A stretch of 64,000 bases of DNA from CAMEON01 sp045128275 (GCA_045128275.1 JBGVRH010000102.1:1-64000); one strand, 5' to 3'. Counted from the stretch's first letter, positions 24,574 to 32,587 are shown. Notes: generated by a model not told the origin, from the sequence alone. Program-made: numbers and translations.

Positions 24574-25200
24574 TCACGCATCCCGCGACTCGATGATGAA
24601 CACCCCGCCCTTTTTCACCGATATGAACGCCACGTTCCCCGTGATCTCGTTGGAGACGGCGAACTGGTGGGAGCGGCGGAGGGTAGCCTTCTTCAAGGGG
24701 TACTTACAGCCCTCGATATCCACCCCCTTGACCACCTCGTCGGCGGCGATGAGGGAGAGGTACTTGTAGGGACTGCGGGCGATGAGGGTGGAGGTAGACT
24801 TCATGTAGCGTGCGCGGTTCTGGCCGTCGGTGACGGTGCAGTAGACCCCGCGGGTGTTCAGATCCTCTAAGATGGCCAGGGTAGACAGGGTGTGATCCAG
24901 CCGCCCCGACAGGCCTCCGATGATGATGATCTCGTCAGCTCCCCGCTCCAGGGCGATCTCCACCGCCAGCTGGGTGTCGGTGTAGTCCTTCTCGGCGGGG
25001 ACCCGTTGGATCTCCATCCCCTCGTCCCCGGGGACCGAGCCGATGGAGTCGAAGTCCCCCAAAAGGAGGTCGATGCGCTCCCCCAGAGCCTTGGCGGTAT
25101 GGTAGCCCTGATCGGCGGCGATACAGAGATCGTCGGCCTTGGGGTGCTCGGTGATGGATTCGGTGCGGACGGTGCCGCCTGTGTAGATGAATGCGCGCAT
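24574..25200 (-). CDS. thiN: Thiamine pyrophosphokinase
   Basis: Makes thiamine pyrophosphate from thiamine and ATP in the cytoplasm. Family motifs are seen in 208 residues: AADQGYHTAKAL, LLLGDFDSIG with the catalytic acidic residues, KDYTDTQLAVEIAL and GGLSGRLDHTLST. The C-terminal thiamine-binding part is present. The start at 25200 (MRAFIYTGG) follows GGAGG at five bases. It lies just downstream of tRNA-Ser on the same strand, but the tRNA terminator separates them. No TPP riboswitch is seen upstream. Confidence 0.93.
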   Translation of the reverse strand: MRAFIYTGGTVRTESITEHPKADDLCIAADQGYHTAKALGERIDLLLGDFDSIGSVPGDEGMEIQRVPAEKDYTDTQLAVEIALERGADEIIIIGGLSGRLDHTLSTLAILEDLNTRGVYCTVTDGQNRARYMKSTSTLIARSPYKYLSLIAADEVVKGVDIEGCKYPLKKATLRRSHQFAVSNEITGNVAFISVKKGGVFIIESRDA

Positions 25201-25250
25201 GGGGGCCTCCTTCGGTACAGGATCACGCAAAAAAAGGCGTATAAAAAGCA

Positions 25251-25278
25251 AAATCCCCAAGGCTTTCGCCTTGGGGGT
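25251..25278 (-). terminator. Terminator of tRNA-Ser
   Basis: CCCCAAGGC GAAA GCCTTGGGG on the minus strand, followed by a T-rich stretch. Confidence 0.88.
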
Positions 25279-25281
25279 ATT

Positions 25282-25373
25282 TGGCGGAGAGGGAGGGATT
25301 CGAACCCTCGTTGGGGTATTAGCCCAAACACGATTTCCAGTCGTGCGCCTTAGACCAGCTCAGCCACCTCTCC
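25282..25373 (-). tRNA. tRNA-Ser (anticodon GGA)
   Basis: The acceptor arms GGAGAGG and CCTCTCC pair. The anticodon loop is CTGGAAA inside the stem GCACGA/TCGTGT, giving anticodon GGA. A long variable arm (TTGGGCTAATACCCCAA) is typical of serine tRNAs, and the T arm has GGTTCGAATCC. The 3' CCA is encoded (25282-25284). Confidence 0.96.
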
Positions 25374-25399
25374 ATGGGTGTCGTTCTGGCGACTGGACT

Positions 25400-25428
25400 A
25401 TGATACCACAAAAAAAGGAATTTGTCAA
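25400..25428 (-). promoter_or_regulatory. Promoter of tRNA-Ser
   Basis: TTGACA, 17 bases, TATCAT on the minus strand with TGG before the -10, about 30 bases from the tRNA 5' end. Confidence 0.88.
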
Positions 25429-25484
25429 GAGGTTTTTGAAATTTTTTTTGATTTTTCGCAAAAATCTTTTGGTGAGGTCAATTT

Positions 25485-26021
25485 TCACCCCACAGCCCGC
25501 CTCGCGGCCTCTGATACAGGGACAGGATCCTCACACAAAACAAGAAGCACCCAGTTCCCCTCCACCGCCACCCGACCGCCCTCGGCCGCCTCCCTCCACT
25601 TGCTTTCCGCAAATCCCCGCGCCAGGGTGTCCAGCCGTCCGCGGCAGAGAGCCGCTACCTCTCCGGCGGTGTCTCCGTCGGCACAGCGGAAGACCCCCAG
25701 CTCAAAGGGGTAGGGGGACACCGAGAGGTAGAGGGCTGCATCCTGCACGGGACGGCTGTGGGCGGAGTCCTCACCCAGAAGCCCCCGCGCGGCCTCGCCG
25801 TACAGGGCGGAGAGGAAGGTCTCGGTCAGGTAGTCGGGGGAATCGACAGGGGCAGAGGAGAGGCGGATCACACCGTCGGGGAGAGGCTGGGCGGTGTCGG
25901 TCACGGCGGTCAGCATAGCGGTCAGCACCTCCGAGGCGGCGTGGGGAGGGTCGCTTGTTCCGCAGGCGGAGAGCAACAGAGCGGCGGACAGGAGCAGGGT
26001 AAGCAGGTAACGCGGGCGCAT
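25485..26021 (-). CDS. Lipoprotein, DUF4358-like
   Basis: 178 residues. The N-terminus YLLTLLLSAALLLSACGTS is a lipoprotein signal with the lipobox LSAC, so it is anchored on the outer face of the membrane. The rest (PYPFELGVFRCADGDTAGEV, then GNWVLLVLCEDP) resembles DUF4358 lipoproteins of Clostridia, of unknown function. AGGAG lies close to the ATG at 26021. It is divergent from the YqeG gene. No clear promoter was found for it. Confidence 0.7.
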   Translation of the reverse strand: MRPRYLLTLLLSAALLLSACGTSDPPHAASEVLTAMLTAVTDTAQPLPDGVIRLSSAPVDSPDYLTETFLSALYGEAARGLLGEDSAHSRPVQDAALYLSVSPYPFELGVFRCADGDTAGEVAALCRGRLDTLARGFAESKWREAAEGGRVAVEGNWVLLVLCEDPVPVSEAARRAVG

Positions 26022-26130
26022 GGGGACTCCTTTCGGGAAATGCAAAATCTCCGAGCAAGCTCGGCGGAACGGAAAACCGACTCCGATACCGCATTTTATG
26101 CGCCGGGGGAGGAAATTATCGCAAAAGCTC

Positions 26131-26159
26131 TTGCGGAAATCCCGCCGATATGGTACAAT
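26131..26159 (+). promoter_or_regulatory. Promoter of the YqeG-like gene
   Basis: TTGCGG, 17 bases, TACAAT with TGG before the -10. Confidence 0.7.
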
Positions 26160-26192
26160 AAGGGTAACAGATCCCCCAAAAAGGAGAACGAG

Positions 26193-26702
26193 ATGAGAAA
26201 TCCCATGATGCCCGACTATATGTTCCGCGCCTTCGACGAGATCACCCCCGCGTTCCTTGCGTCTCTGGGGGTCAAGGCCATCCTCGCGGACATTGATAAT
26301 ACCTTAGCCCCCTACGAGCAGCCCGAGCCCGATGAGCGCATCAAGGGCTGGATCGCTTCCCTCGCCGAGGCGGGCATCGGCATCGCCTTCGTGTCCAACA
26401 ACGATTGGGAGCGGGTGGAGCTGTTCAACCGCACCTTGGGTATCCCCGCCTACGCCAAGAGCGGCAAGCCCTTCAAGAAGAACCTCGTCAAGGCCATGAA
26501 CGACCTGGGCGGGACTCTGAATACCACCGTCATGCTGGGGGATCAGCTCCTCACCGACGCCCTGGCGGGGCATAACCTGGGGGTCAAGTGCCTCATCGTG
26601 CCCCCCATTCGGGACAAGAAGAACGCGTTCTTCCGATTCAAGCGGTGGCTGGAGAAGCCTGTTGTTAAGAAGTTCAAGAGGAGGAACGGGATCGAGTGGT
26701 GA
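26193..26702 (+). CDS. yqeG: YqeG family HAD-type phosphatase
   Basis: 169 residues of a HAD IIIA-type fold. Motif I is ADIDNTLAPYEQPEP with both catalytic Asp residues, motif II is AFVSNND, motif III has the Lys in SGKPFKKN, and motif IV is VMLGDQLLTDALAGHNLG. In other bacteria YqeG-type proteins are phosphatidylglycerophosphate phosphatase-like or of unknown role. The start at 26193 follows AAGGAG at seven bases, with a promoter just upstream. It is a single gene; the next genes have their own promoter. Confidence 0.85.
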   Translation: MRNPMMPDYMFRAFDEITPAFLASLGVKAILADIDNTLAPYEQPEPDERIKGWIASLAEAGIGIAFVSNNDWERVELFNRTLGIPAYAKSGKPFKKNLVKAMNDLGGTLNTTVMLGDQLLTDALAGHNLGVKCLIVPPIRDKKNAFFRFKRWLEKPVVKKFKRRNGIEW

Positions 26703-26743
26703 GCCCTCCCGGTTCGGTTGAGGCCACCTATCAAAATGGTTGA

Positions 26744-26772
26744 TTGACTTTTCCACGCGGTCGGTATATGAT
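26744..26772 (+). promoter_or_regulatory. Promoter of the small membrane gene pair
   Basis: TTGACT, 17 bases, TATGAT. The upstream GGTTGATTGACTT is also found before the gene at 38987. Confidence 0.7.
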
Positions 26773-26816
26773 ATAGATGCAAGCTATATGCCCCAAAAGC
26801 AAGAAAGGAGACCACC

Positions 26817-27095
26817 ATGGGTACTGCCGTCATTTGCCTCGCAATTCTCATCCCCTCCCTTGTGATCGTGTTTCTCGTCAATATCCCCCGCATAGAACGG
26901 ATCCGGGAGCTGGCCTCCCACCGCTATATCTGCCCCTCCTGCGGCAGTCGGTTCCGCCCGAAAGGGTCCCGTTTGTTTTTCGTGCGGTGGCAGGTAGAAA
27001 CCACCGACAAAGCCACCCTGCCCTGTCCCGTATGCAAGACCCGCGACGTTTGTCGGCGGGAGAATTCTGTTTACAAGGAGGGGGAGCGGGTATGA
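26817..27095 (+). CDS. Small membrane protein with zinc-ribbon tail
   Basis: 92 residues. One N-terminal membrane helix (VICLAILIPSLVIVFLVNI) is followed by a cytoplasmic zinc-ribbon with two CxxC pairs (ICPSCGSRFRP and LPCPVCKTRDVC). The family is not recognised. The start follows GGAG. The stop overlaps the next start in ATGA, so the two membrane proteins are probably made together. Confidence 0.7.
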   Translation: MGTAVICLAILIPSLVIVFLVNIPRIERIRELASHRYICPSCGSRFRPKGSRLFFVRWQVETTDKATLPCPVCKTRDVCRRENSVYKEGERV

Positions 27096-27469
27096 AACAG
27101 TCAACCGCCGTTTCGGTCATCAAGATCAGCAGTATCGTAAGCATCGCCGCCGTGGCCATCACAGTTCTTGCCGCCATACTCGGCAAGAACGTGACGTGGT
27201 GGATCACCGTCACCCCGCCCCTGTACCAAGTCGCCCTGCTGATCGCCGCCTTCTGGGGGTGGTCCCCCGAGGACCGCGACCGCCTCGCCCTTTTGATCGT
27301 GGGGATCATCCGTCTCGTGGCAACGGCGGGCATGGGCTTCTCCGCCCTGCTGGCCATGTTCCGTGAGGCGTCCCTGATCCAGGTCGGGTCCCTCTTGCAG
27401 CCGGCCGCCGCCGCGCTGTTCGTGGTCGGGGTCATCCTGTATGGGAAGGAAAAGCGGGAGAGAGAGTAG
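27092..27469 (+). CDS. Small membrane protein of unknown function
   Basis: 125 residues with about four hydrophobic segments (SSIVSIAAVAITVLAAIL, PPLYQVALLIAAFWGW, LALLIVGIIRLVATAG, AAALFVVGVILYG). No motif is recognised. The start overlaps the previous stop by four bases (ATGA), indicating translational coupling with the zinc-ribbon membrane protein. A bidirectional terminator follows. Confidence 0.7.
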   Translation: MKQSTAVSVIKISSIVSIAAVAITVLAAILGKNVTWWITVTPPLYQVALLIAAFWGWSPEDRDRLALLIVGIIRLVATAGMGFSALLAMFREASLIQVGSLLQPAAAALFVVGVILYGKEKRERE

Positions 27470-27480
27470 ACCGATACCGA

Positions 27481-27518
27481 AAAAAACAGGTGTTTCCCTG
27501 ACGGAAGCACCTGTTTTC
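27481..27518. terminator. Bidirectional terminator
   Basis: AAAACAGGTG..TTCC / GGAAGCACCTGTTTT stem between convergent genes. A near copy lies at 29281-29318. Confidence 0.85.
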
Positions 27519-27531
27519 GTATGTATGGGGG

Positions 27532-29169
27532 TCACAGTACCTTTTGCATGATGAAATACCGCCCGTCCTGCTCACTGGACAGGTCGCGGATCACGGTAAA
27601 TCCCGCCTTCTCGTAGAGGGACAGGAGGGAGTTGAACCGTTCCTTGTCCAGCTCCATCCGCTCCAAGGGGTAGACCTCGGCGTGGGTGAAGCCCTGCTTT
27701 TTGGCGAATGCCAGCGCATAATCCAACAGCATCTCCTCGATCCCGCAGTTTTGGAAGAAGCGGGAGACCAGAATTTCCACGATGGCAAGGATCTTTGCGC
27801 CCTCGGGGGCGGTGGGGATGGCGCGTTCCTCCTCGGGAAGGGGGAGAACCTTGTACTTTTCCTTGACCCCGCAGTTGCAGTAGGCCAAAATGTCATTTCC
27901 GACATAAGCGGCGTAGCCCCTCATGACACCGCTGCCCACCAGCTCCTCCACCGCGGCCTTGTAGAAGCCCAGCATGGCTTCTCCGGCATAGCCGGGATAG
28001 CGTTTCATCCATTCCATGAGGTCTTTCTCATGGTAGGGCAGATCAAAAGCGATACTGAAATTGTAATAGTTCGATTCGCATATATGCCGCTGACAGAAAT
28101 GAAAGTAGGCGATCCACTCGTGCCGAAACAGGCGATGGCAGTTGACCTGCTCACTTACAATGCGCCGCCGCAAGCCCTCGGCCGCAGGATCGGCCAGCAA
28201 GGGTGCCCTGGTATCGTCCAGCAGGGTATCCATCAAACCGTAAAGGGCTCCGTGGGCATTCACTTCGTAAGACAGAAGATCAAACAGGGGCGCGCGGGAG
28301 GGATAGGTGCCGAAGGGGATCTTGTCATACGTTTTGGCTACCTCGTAGGCTTGGGTCAAGGCGGCGACGAAGCCCTCCGTGTCCCCCTCCTCGCGGCACA
28401 GCTCGGCTTCCCGGGTATACAGGCTCCAACGGGTGTTGCCCCAATAGACGATATCCTCTCCCAGGATGGTGTCCAGAATGGTGTGAGCCGCCGTCAAGGC
28501 TTCACGGCTACGGTCGGCCATCAGCCTGTCGCAGAAGGACATCATGTCCTGACGGAGTTTCTCCTGTTGGTAGCGGCGTTTTTCATCCCCTTCCAAAAGC
28601 ATGGCCAGCTCCTTTTGAGGATCCTTACAGGTAGCCGCCAGCTTCATGGCCTCCTCGCGGTTCCCCAGAGCAAAGAGGGTCTCCGCCAGCATGGAGGCGT
28701 AGATCTCATCTTCGGGGTGTTCGTTGTGTAGCTCGCCAAACCGAATGGCGGCGCGGTTGAGATAGCGATCTCGGTCTATCTTAGATGTGGAACGCTCGCC
28801 GAGGATCTTCTCATCACAGGCGAGACGGTAACGGAAGGTCTCGTCGTCAGGGAACTCCTTCAGGGCATCCAAGGAGACCAGCAAGGTAAGCTCCTCGCCA
28901 AACGGGATCGCCTTTTGAAATCTTTCCTCCAGCTCTTTGCGGCGGTCGCCCCCCAACAGCTCGTTGACCCCTATCCCCAGCACCTTGGAAATGGGCAACA
29001 GCAGGGTAATATCCGGCATGGTCTGCCCCGTCTCCCACTTGGAGATGGCTTGGGGAGACACGCCGACGGCTTGGGCCAGAGCCTCCTGGGTCAGTCCCCG
29101 TTCACGGCGGAGGCGGCGGATGGTAGCGGAGACGGCGGCGGGATTGGTCGCGGGGGTGGGGGTTGGCAT
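27532..29169 (-). CDS. HTH-XRE / TPR-like / GNAT fusion protein, paralogue 1
   Basis: 545 residues. An XRE-type HTH occupies about 12-68 (GLTQEALAQAVGVSPQAISK). A helical, TPR-like middle region covers about 80-390. A C-terminal GNAT-like acetyltransferase domain covers about 415-545 (AKILAIVEILVSRFFQNCG..EEMLLDYAL, the acetyl-CoA binding motif A, then LYEKAGFTVI). The combination suggests a regulator that also acetylates a small molecule or protein. The substrate is unknown. The start follows GGAGG, with a promoter at 29205-29233. A tandem paralogue lies immediately upstream. Confidence 0.8.
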   Translation of the reverse strand: MPTPTPATNPAAVSATIRRLRRERGLTQEALAQAVGVSPQAISKWETGQTMPDITLLLPISKVLGIGVNELLGGDRRKELEERFQKAIPFGEELTLLVSLDALKEFPDDETFRYRLACDEKILGERSTSKIDRDRYLNRAAIRFGELHNEHPEDEIYASMLAETLFALGNREEAMKLAATCKDPQKELAMLLEGDEKRRYQQEKLRQDMMSFCDRLMADRSREALTAAHTILDTILGEDIVYWGNTRWSLYTREAELCREEGDTEGFVAALTQAYEVAKTYDKIPFGTYPSRAPLFDLLSYEVNAHGALYGLMDTLLDDTRAPLLADPAAEGLRRRIVSEQVNCHRLFRHEWIAYFHFCQRHICESNYYNFSIAFDLPYHEKDLMEWMKRYPGYAGEAMLGFYKAAVEELVGSGVMRGYAAYVGNDILAYCNCGVKEKYKVLPLPEEERAIPTAPEGAKILAIVEILVSRFFQNCGIEEMLLDYALAFAKKQGFTHAEVYPLERMELDKERFNSLLSLYEKAGFTVIRDLSSEQDGRYFIMQKVL

Positions 29170-29204
29170 GGCGGCTCCTCCTTCGATGGTGTGGGGTTGG
29201 GTCT

Positions 29205-29233
29205 ATTATAGCACAGAACGAGGGAAATGGCAA
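29205..29233 (-). promoter_or_regulatory. Promoter of HTH-GNAT paralogue 1
   Basis: TTGCCA, 17 bases, TATAAT on the minus strand with TGC before the -10. The palindrome CAACCGGTGGTTG at 29257-29269 lies 23 bases upstream of the -35. Confidence 0.8.
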
Positions 29234-29280
29234 GTGAGAAAATAGATATGGGAGGACAACCGGTGGTTGAAACCGATGAA

Positions 29281-29318
29281 AAAAACAGGTGATTCCGTAA
29301 GGAGAACACCTGTTTTCA
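29281..29318 (-). terminator. Terminator of HTH-GNAT paralogue 2
   Basis: AAAACAGGTG / CACCTGTTTT stem, nearly the same as at 27481-27518. Confidence 0.85.
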
Positions 29319-29327
29319 TATGCAGAT

Positions 29328-31001
29328 TTACAATTCCTTTTGCAAAATATGAAGCCGCCGATAGGGCTTCTCACCGTCTCTATCCCACTCATTGTGGAGA
29401 AAATGACCGCCCGACAGGTCACGGATGACCCGAAAGCCCATCTTCTCGTAGATAGCCAGGCGTGCGTCGTACATTTCGGGCAAGCAATCCTCTATGGGAT
29501 AAGCCTCTACGTGGGTGTAGCCCTGTTTTTTGGCACCGGTCAGCACAAAATCCAAAAGCTTTTCCTCCAGCCCGCAATTCCGGAAATTATGGGAGACCAG
29601 CAGCTCGGCGATGGCAAGGATCTTTGCGCCCTCGGGGGCGGTGGGAATGGCGCGTTCCTCCTCGGGGATGGGGAGACGCTTGTACGCGCTCTTCTCTTTG
29701 CAGTTGCAGAAGGCCAGTATGATGTCGCCGTAGCCAGCAAAGACGCCCGTCAGAGTCCCCTCATTCACCAGCCGCTCGGCCAATTCACCGTTGCGTACCC
29801 GCCACTCAATGGATCTGTACAGGGAGGCGTGGGTGTAACGCAGAGAGGCCTCCATGGCGGCGGTCTCCTCCCGCGTCGTGTCCCACGCGGTACTGAAATT
29901 GAAATGGTAGGGGCTGCCTATCTGTGTCTCACAGAATTTCAAATAGCTTCGGGCGTCGTAATGCAGGGCGCGGCAACGGATCAGCTCACCCACCATACGC
30001 CGCTTCAGCCCCTCGGCGGCGGGGTGGGCAAGCAAGCTGTCGTGAAACATCAGAAATTGATAGGTTTCATTCCAACCTCCCGGCTTCAGAATATGATCGT
30101 ATTGCAGACGGTCAAAGAGTGGGTTCCGGTAAGGAATTCGCTCATGGGGCAAAGTGTCTACGGCGCGCGCCTCCTCGTAGGCTTTGGTGAGGTAGCGGGC
30201 ATACCCCTCGTCGTCCCTCGCGTCGCGGCACAGGAGGGCTTCTTTGACCGACAGCTCACGCAACCCGAGATCGTGAAGGTTCTGTTCGTCTCCCAAGAGG
30301 GAATCCAGCATGGTATGAGCCGCCTTGATGGCTTCGGGGGTACCGTAGGAAAACAGCGCGTTATACAAAATGCAAACGGCATCCTTGACAGCTTGCTGCT
30401 TTTGGGCGATTTGGGTCTCCTCGTCCAGAAAGCGTCTCATTACCCTCTCCTTCTCGGGACCATTGTAGGCCAGTGCCTCGGTGTAGGCCTGATCCCTGTT
30501 CCCTTGGGCAAGATAGGCCTCCGCCAGCACGGAGCGGTAGGTGGCCCAGTCGGGATCCTTACGACACAGGAAGTGAAGTCCCAGAATCGCCCGTTCAATG
30601 AAACGTTCTGCCCCGATGGGCTTGGTCTTGCCGATGGACAGCTCGTCGCAGGCGCGGCGGTACAGAAAGTCCTCGTCGTCGGGGAACTCCTCCAGAGCCT
30701 CCAACGTGACCATCAGGGAGTATTCGGGGCCAATGGCGCAAGCCTTTTGAAACCGGTTCTCCAGCTCCTGCCGTCTGTTGCCCCCCAACAGCTCATTGAC
30801 CCCGATTCCCAGCTCCTTGGAAAGCGGCAACAGCAGGGTAATATCCGGCATGGTCTGCCCCGTCTCCCACTTGGAGATGGCTTGGGGGGACACGCCCACG
30901 GCTTGGGCAAGTGCCTCCTGTGTCAACCCCTTCTCGCGGCGGAGGCGGCGGATGGTGGCGGAGACGGCGGCGGGATTAGTCGCGGGGGTGGGGGTTGGCA
31001 T
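29328..31001 (-). CDS. HTH-XRE / TPR-like / GNAT fusion protein, paralogue 2
   Basis: 557 residues with the same three-part plan as its neighbour. The first 75 residues, with the HTH, are almost identical to paralogue 1. The middle helical region (about 80-395) is strongly diverged. The GNAT part (AKILAIAELLVSHNFRNCG, then LAIYEKMGFRVI) is moderately conserved. This mosaic pattern suggests an old duplication with later conversion or selection on the DNA-binding part. The start at 31001 (MPTPTPATN) has GGAGG as in paralogue 1; an upstream in-frame start at 31049 lies inside the promoter and is rejected. Confidence 0.8.
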   Translation of the reverse strand: MPTPTPATNPAAVSATIRRLRREKGLTQEALAQAVGVSPQAISKWETGQTMPDITLLLPLSKELGIGVNELLGGNRRQELENRFQKACAIGPEYSLMVTLEALEEFPDDEDFLYRRACDELSIGKTKPIGAERFIERAILGLHFLCRKDPDWATYRSVLAEAYLAQGNRDQAYTEALAYNGPEKERVMRRFLDEETQIAQKQQAVKDAVCILYNALFSYGTPEAIKAAHTMLDSLLGDEQNLHDLGLRELSVKEALLCRDARDDEGYARYLTKAYEEARAVDTLPHERIPYRNPLFDRLQYDHILKPGGWNETYQFLMFHDSLLAHPAAEGLKRRMVGELIRCRALHYDARSYLKFCETQIGSPYHFNFSTAWDTTREETAAMEASLRYTHASLYRSIEWRVRNGELAERLVNEGTLTGVFAGYGDIILAFCNCKEKSAYKRLPIPEEERAIPTAPEGAKILAIAELLVSHNFRNCGLEEKLLDFVLTGAKKQGYTHVEAYPIEDCLPEMYDARLAIYEKMGFRVIRDLSGGHFLHNEWDRDGEKPYRRLHILQKEL

Positions 31002-31037
31002 GGCGGCTCCTCCTTCGGGTGGTGTCATTCTTGTCTC

Positions 31038-31066
31038 ATTATACCACAAGGCGGAGGATTTTGCAA
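31038..31066 (-). promoter_or_regulatory. Promoter of HTH-GNAT paralogue 2
   Basis: TTGCAA, 17 bases, TATAAT on the minus strand with TGG before the -10. CAACCGGTGGTTG at 31090-31102 is at the same distance from the -35 as in paralogue 1. Confidence 0.82.
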
Positions 31067-31107
31067 GTGAGGAAACAGGGAGGAGGGGACAACCGGTGGT
31101 TGAGGCG

Positions 31108-31343
31108 TTTAAATTGCGGTTTATCGGTCTGTGCCCGATAAACCGCTAATGAATAATGAAGTCGCCGCAAGCGGCTGATGAATAATGAATAATGAATAAT
31201 TGTGGATGGAAACCTTCGGTTTCCCGCATTTTTTCAAATAATGGAGAAATCCGAAGGATTTCAACCAAAATTATTCATTATTCATTATTCATTATTCATC
31301 ATTCATTATTGGGTTTATCGGAACGATAAACCCAAATTTGAAA
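31108..31343. repeat. Composite hairpin repeat, copy 4
   Basis: It starts with GCGGTTTATCGG / CCGATAAACCGC, continues with ATGAATAATGAATAAT arms and inner hairpins GGAAACCTTCGGTTTCC and AAATCCGAAGGATTT, and ends with GGGTTTATCG / CGATAAACCC followed by AAATTTGA. It is the most complete copy and fills most of the gap between 31067 and 31360. Confidence 0.85.
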
Positions 31344-31359
31344 ATCTTCTCCCACCCCC

Positions 31360-31388
31360 TTGCAAAATCTCCCCGAATCTGCTACAAT
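31360..31388 (+). promoter_or_regulatory. Promoter of the endonuclease IV-like gene
   Basis: TTGCAA, 17 bases, TACAAT. Confidence 0.78.
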
Positions 31389-31457
31389 AATAGATGAAAC
31401 CAAACCAACGCTATGCCGTTTGACGGGTGCAGCTTACCCCGTCAGAAAGGAACACAT

Positions 31458-32330
31458 ATGATCGACTTCAAGACCGTCACCACCCCCACCTTCGGCCCCG
31501 GCGGCAACGGGGAGTGGTTCAAAAACGAGGGCGGTAAGGCCACCGTCCAAGCCCCCGGCTGGCTGAAAAGTAAAGGCCTCGATGCCTACGAGTACGAGGC
31601 GGGCAAGGGCATCATGGCCGGTGAGGGCGCGCTCCTCGCCATCGGGCAGAAGGCCCTGGAGCACGGCATCCTCATGTCCCTCCATGCCCCCTACTTCATC
31701 TCCCTGTCCTCGGTGGAGGAGGAGAAGCGTAACAACAGCATCGGCTACATCCAGAAGTCCCTCTGGGCCGCCGAGCTGCTGGGAGCGGATACCATCGTCA
31801 TCCACAGCGGCAGTGCGGGCAAGATCTCCCGTGAGGAGGCCATGCGGCTGTCCTGCGATACCCTTTCCCGTCTCATGGAGACGGTCGGAGATACCCACAT
31901 CCGCTTGGGCATCGAGACTATGGGCAAGCGCAACCAGCTGGGCACCCTGGATGAGGTCATCGAGCAGTGCATGGTGGATCCCCACTTCTATCCCGTGGTG
32001 GATTTCGGCCACCTCAACGCAAGAGGTGTGGGCGGTCAGTTCCCCGACCGCGACAGCTACCGTCGGGTCTTCCACACCATCGCGGACAAGCTGGGCGCAG
32101 AGTACGCCACTCATCTCCACTGCCACTTCTCCAAGATCGAGTTCACCGACGCGGGAGAGAAGCGGCACGTCACCTTCGAGGACACCGTCTACGGCCCCGC
32201 ATTCGAGCCCCTCATGGAGGCCATCATCGTAGACAACCTCTGCCCCCGCATCATCTGCGAGTCGGACGGCACCATGGCGGAGGACGCGCTGGCCATGAAG
32301 CAGTATTGGCTGGAGCGCAGGGGCGAGTAA
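31458..32330 (+). CDS. Endonuclease IV (AP endonuclease family 2)-like protein
   Basis: 290 residues with a TIM barrel of the Nfo type. Metal-ligand motifs are seen in order: MSLHAPYFISLSS, IVIHSGSAG, IRLGIETMGK (Glu), VVDFGHLNARG (Asp, His), HLHCHFSKIEFT and CESDGTMAEDA. Endonuclease IV cuts DNA 5' to abasic sites in base excision repair. Compared with Nfo the C-terminal part is short, so a sugar isomerase relative is possible, but the sequence around DFGHLNAR favours the nuclease. The start at 31458 follows AGAAAGGA. It is followed by the toxin-antitoxin cassette. Confidence 0.8.
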   Translation: MIDFKTVTTPTFGPGGNGEWFKNEGGKATVQAPGWLKSKGLDAYEYEAGKGIMAGEGALLAIGQKALEHGILMSLHAPYFISLSSVEEEKRNNSIGYIQKSLWAAELLGADTIVIHSGSAGKISREEAMRLSCDTLSRLMETVGDTHIRLGIETMGKRNQLGTLDEVIEQCMVDPHFYPVVDFGHLNARGVGGQFPDRDSYRRVFHTIADKLGAEYATHLHCHFSKIEFTDAGEKRHVTFEDTVYGPAFEPLMEAIIVDNLCPRIICESDGTMAEDALAMKQYWLERRGE

Positions 32331-32381
32331 GCCAAACAAAAAAGCGGCCTTCCCGCCGCTGTGAAAAATTCCGAAAAAGTA

Positions 32382-32410
32382 TTGACAAACCAAGCAAAGT
32401 GTGGTATCAT
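32382..32410 (+). promoter_or_regulatory. Promoter of the antitoxin RNA
   Basis: TTGACA, 17 bases, TATCAT with TGG before the -10, pointing rightward into the short RNA that ends at 32500. Confidence 0.85.
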
Positions 32411-32416
32411 AGAAGC

Positions 32417-32500
32417 GTAGGAGCTACCGGCAACGGTCACTTCCTCGTGTAAGTTAAAAAGATAACCGCACTTGTGGAAGAGGGGCGGTTATCTTTTTTT
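32417..32500 (+). ncRNA. Putative antisense antitoxin RNA of a type I toxin-antitoxin locus
   Basis: A consensus promoter and a strong terminator define an RNA of about 84 bases with no reading frame. Its last 45 bases are antisense to the 3' end of the toxin mRNA, including the toxin stop codon. Its 5' part folds as AGGA..CCG GCAA CGG..TCCT. The segment ACTTCCTC (32439-32446) is fully complementary to GAGGAAGT in the toxin leader. Convergent toxin and antitoxin RNAs with a shared terminator are known from par (Fst), txpA/ratA and similar systems. The antitoxin function here is inferred from that layout. Confidence 0.7.
32456..32500. terminator. Shared bidirectional terminator of toxin mRNA and antitoxin RNA
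   Basis: AAAAAGATAACCGC and GCGGTTATCTTTTT form a 14-base-pair stem with U-runs in both directions. The last four codons and the stop of the toxin lie within it. Confidence 0.9.
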
Positions 32501-32587
32501 ACTGTTTAAGTAAGACAGAATAACAAATGCTAACGTTACGAGTTCGATCAAAAGATAGATGAGCTCGCTCCATGTAACAAAGTCCAT
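32489..32587 (-). CDS. Type I toxin, 32-residue hydrophobic holin-like peptide
   Basis: A small peptide starting MDFVTWSELIYLLIEL and ending YLNSKKR: one membrane helix with a basic C-terminus, as in TxpA/BsrG/Fst-like and 'putative holin-like toxin' peptides, which damage the membrane from inside. GGAGG lies seven bases before the ATG and is locked in an eight-pair stem (CCTTCCTC at 32615-32622 with GAGGGAGG at 32595-32602), a typical feature of type I toxin mRNAs. The leader is about 115 bases from the promoter at 32710-32738. The convergent antisense RNA overlaps its 3' end. Confidence 0.8.
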   Translation of the reverse strand: MDFVTWSELIYLLIELVTLAFVILSYLNSKKR

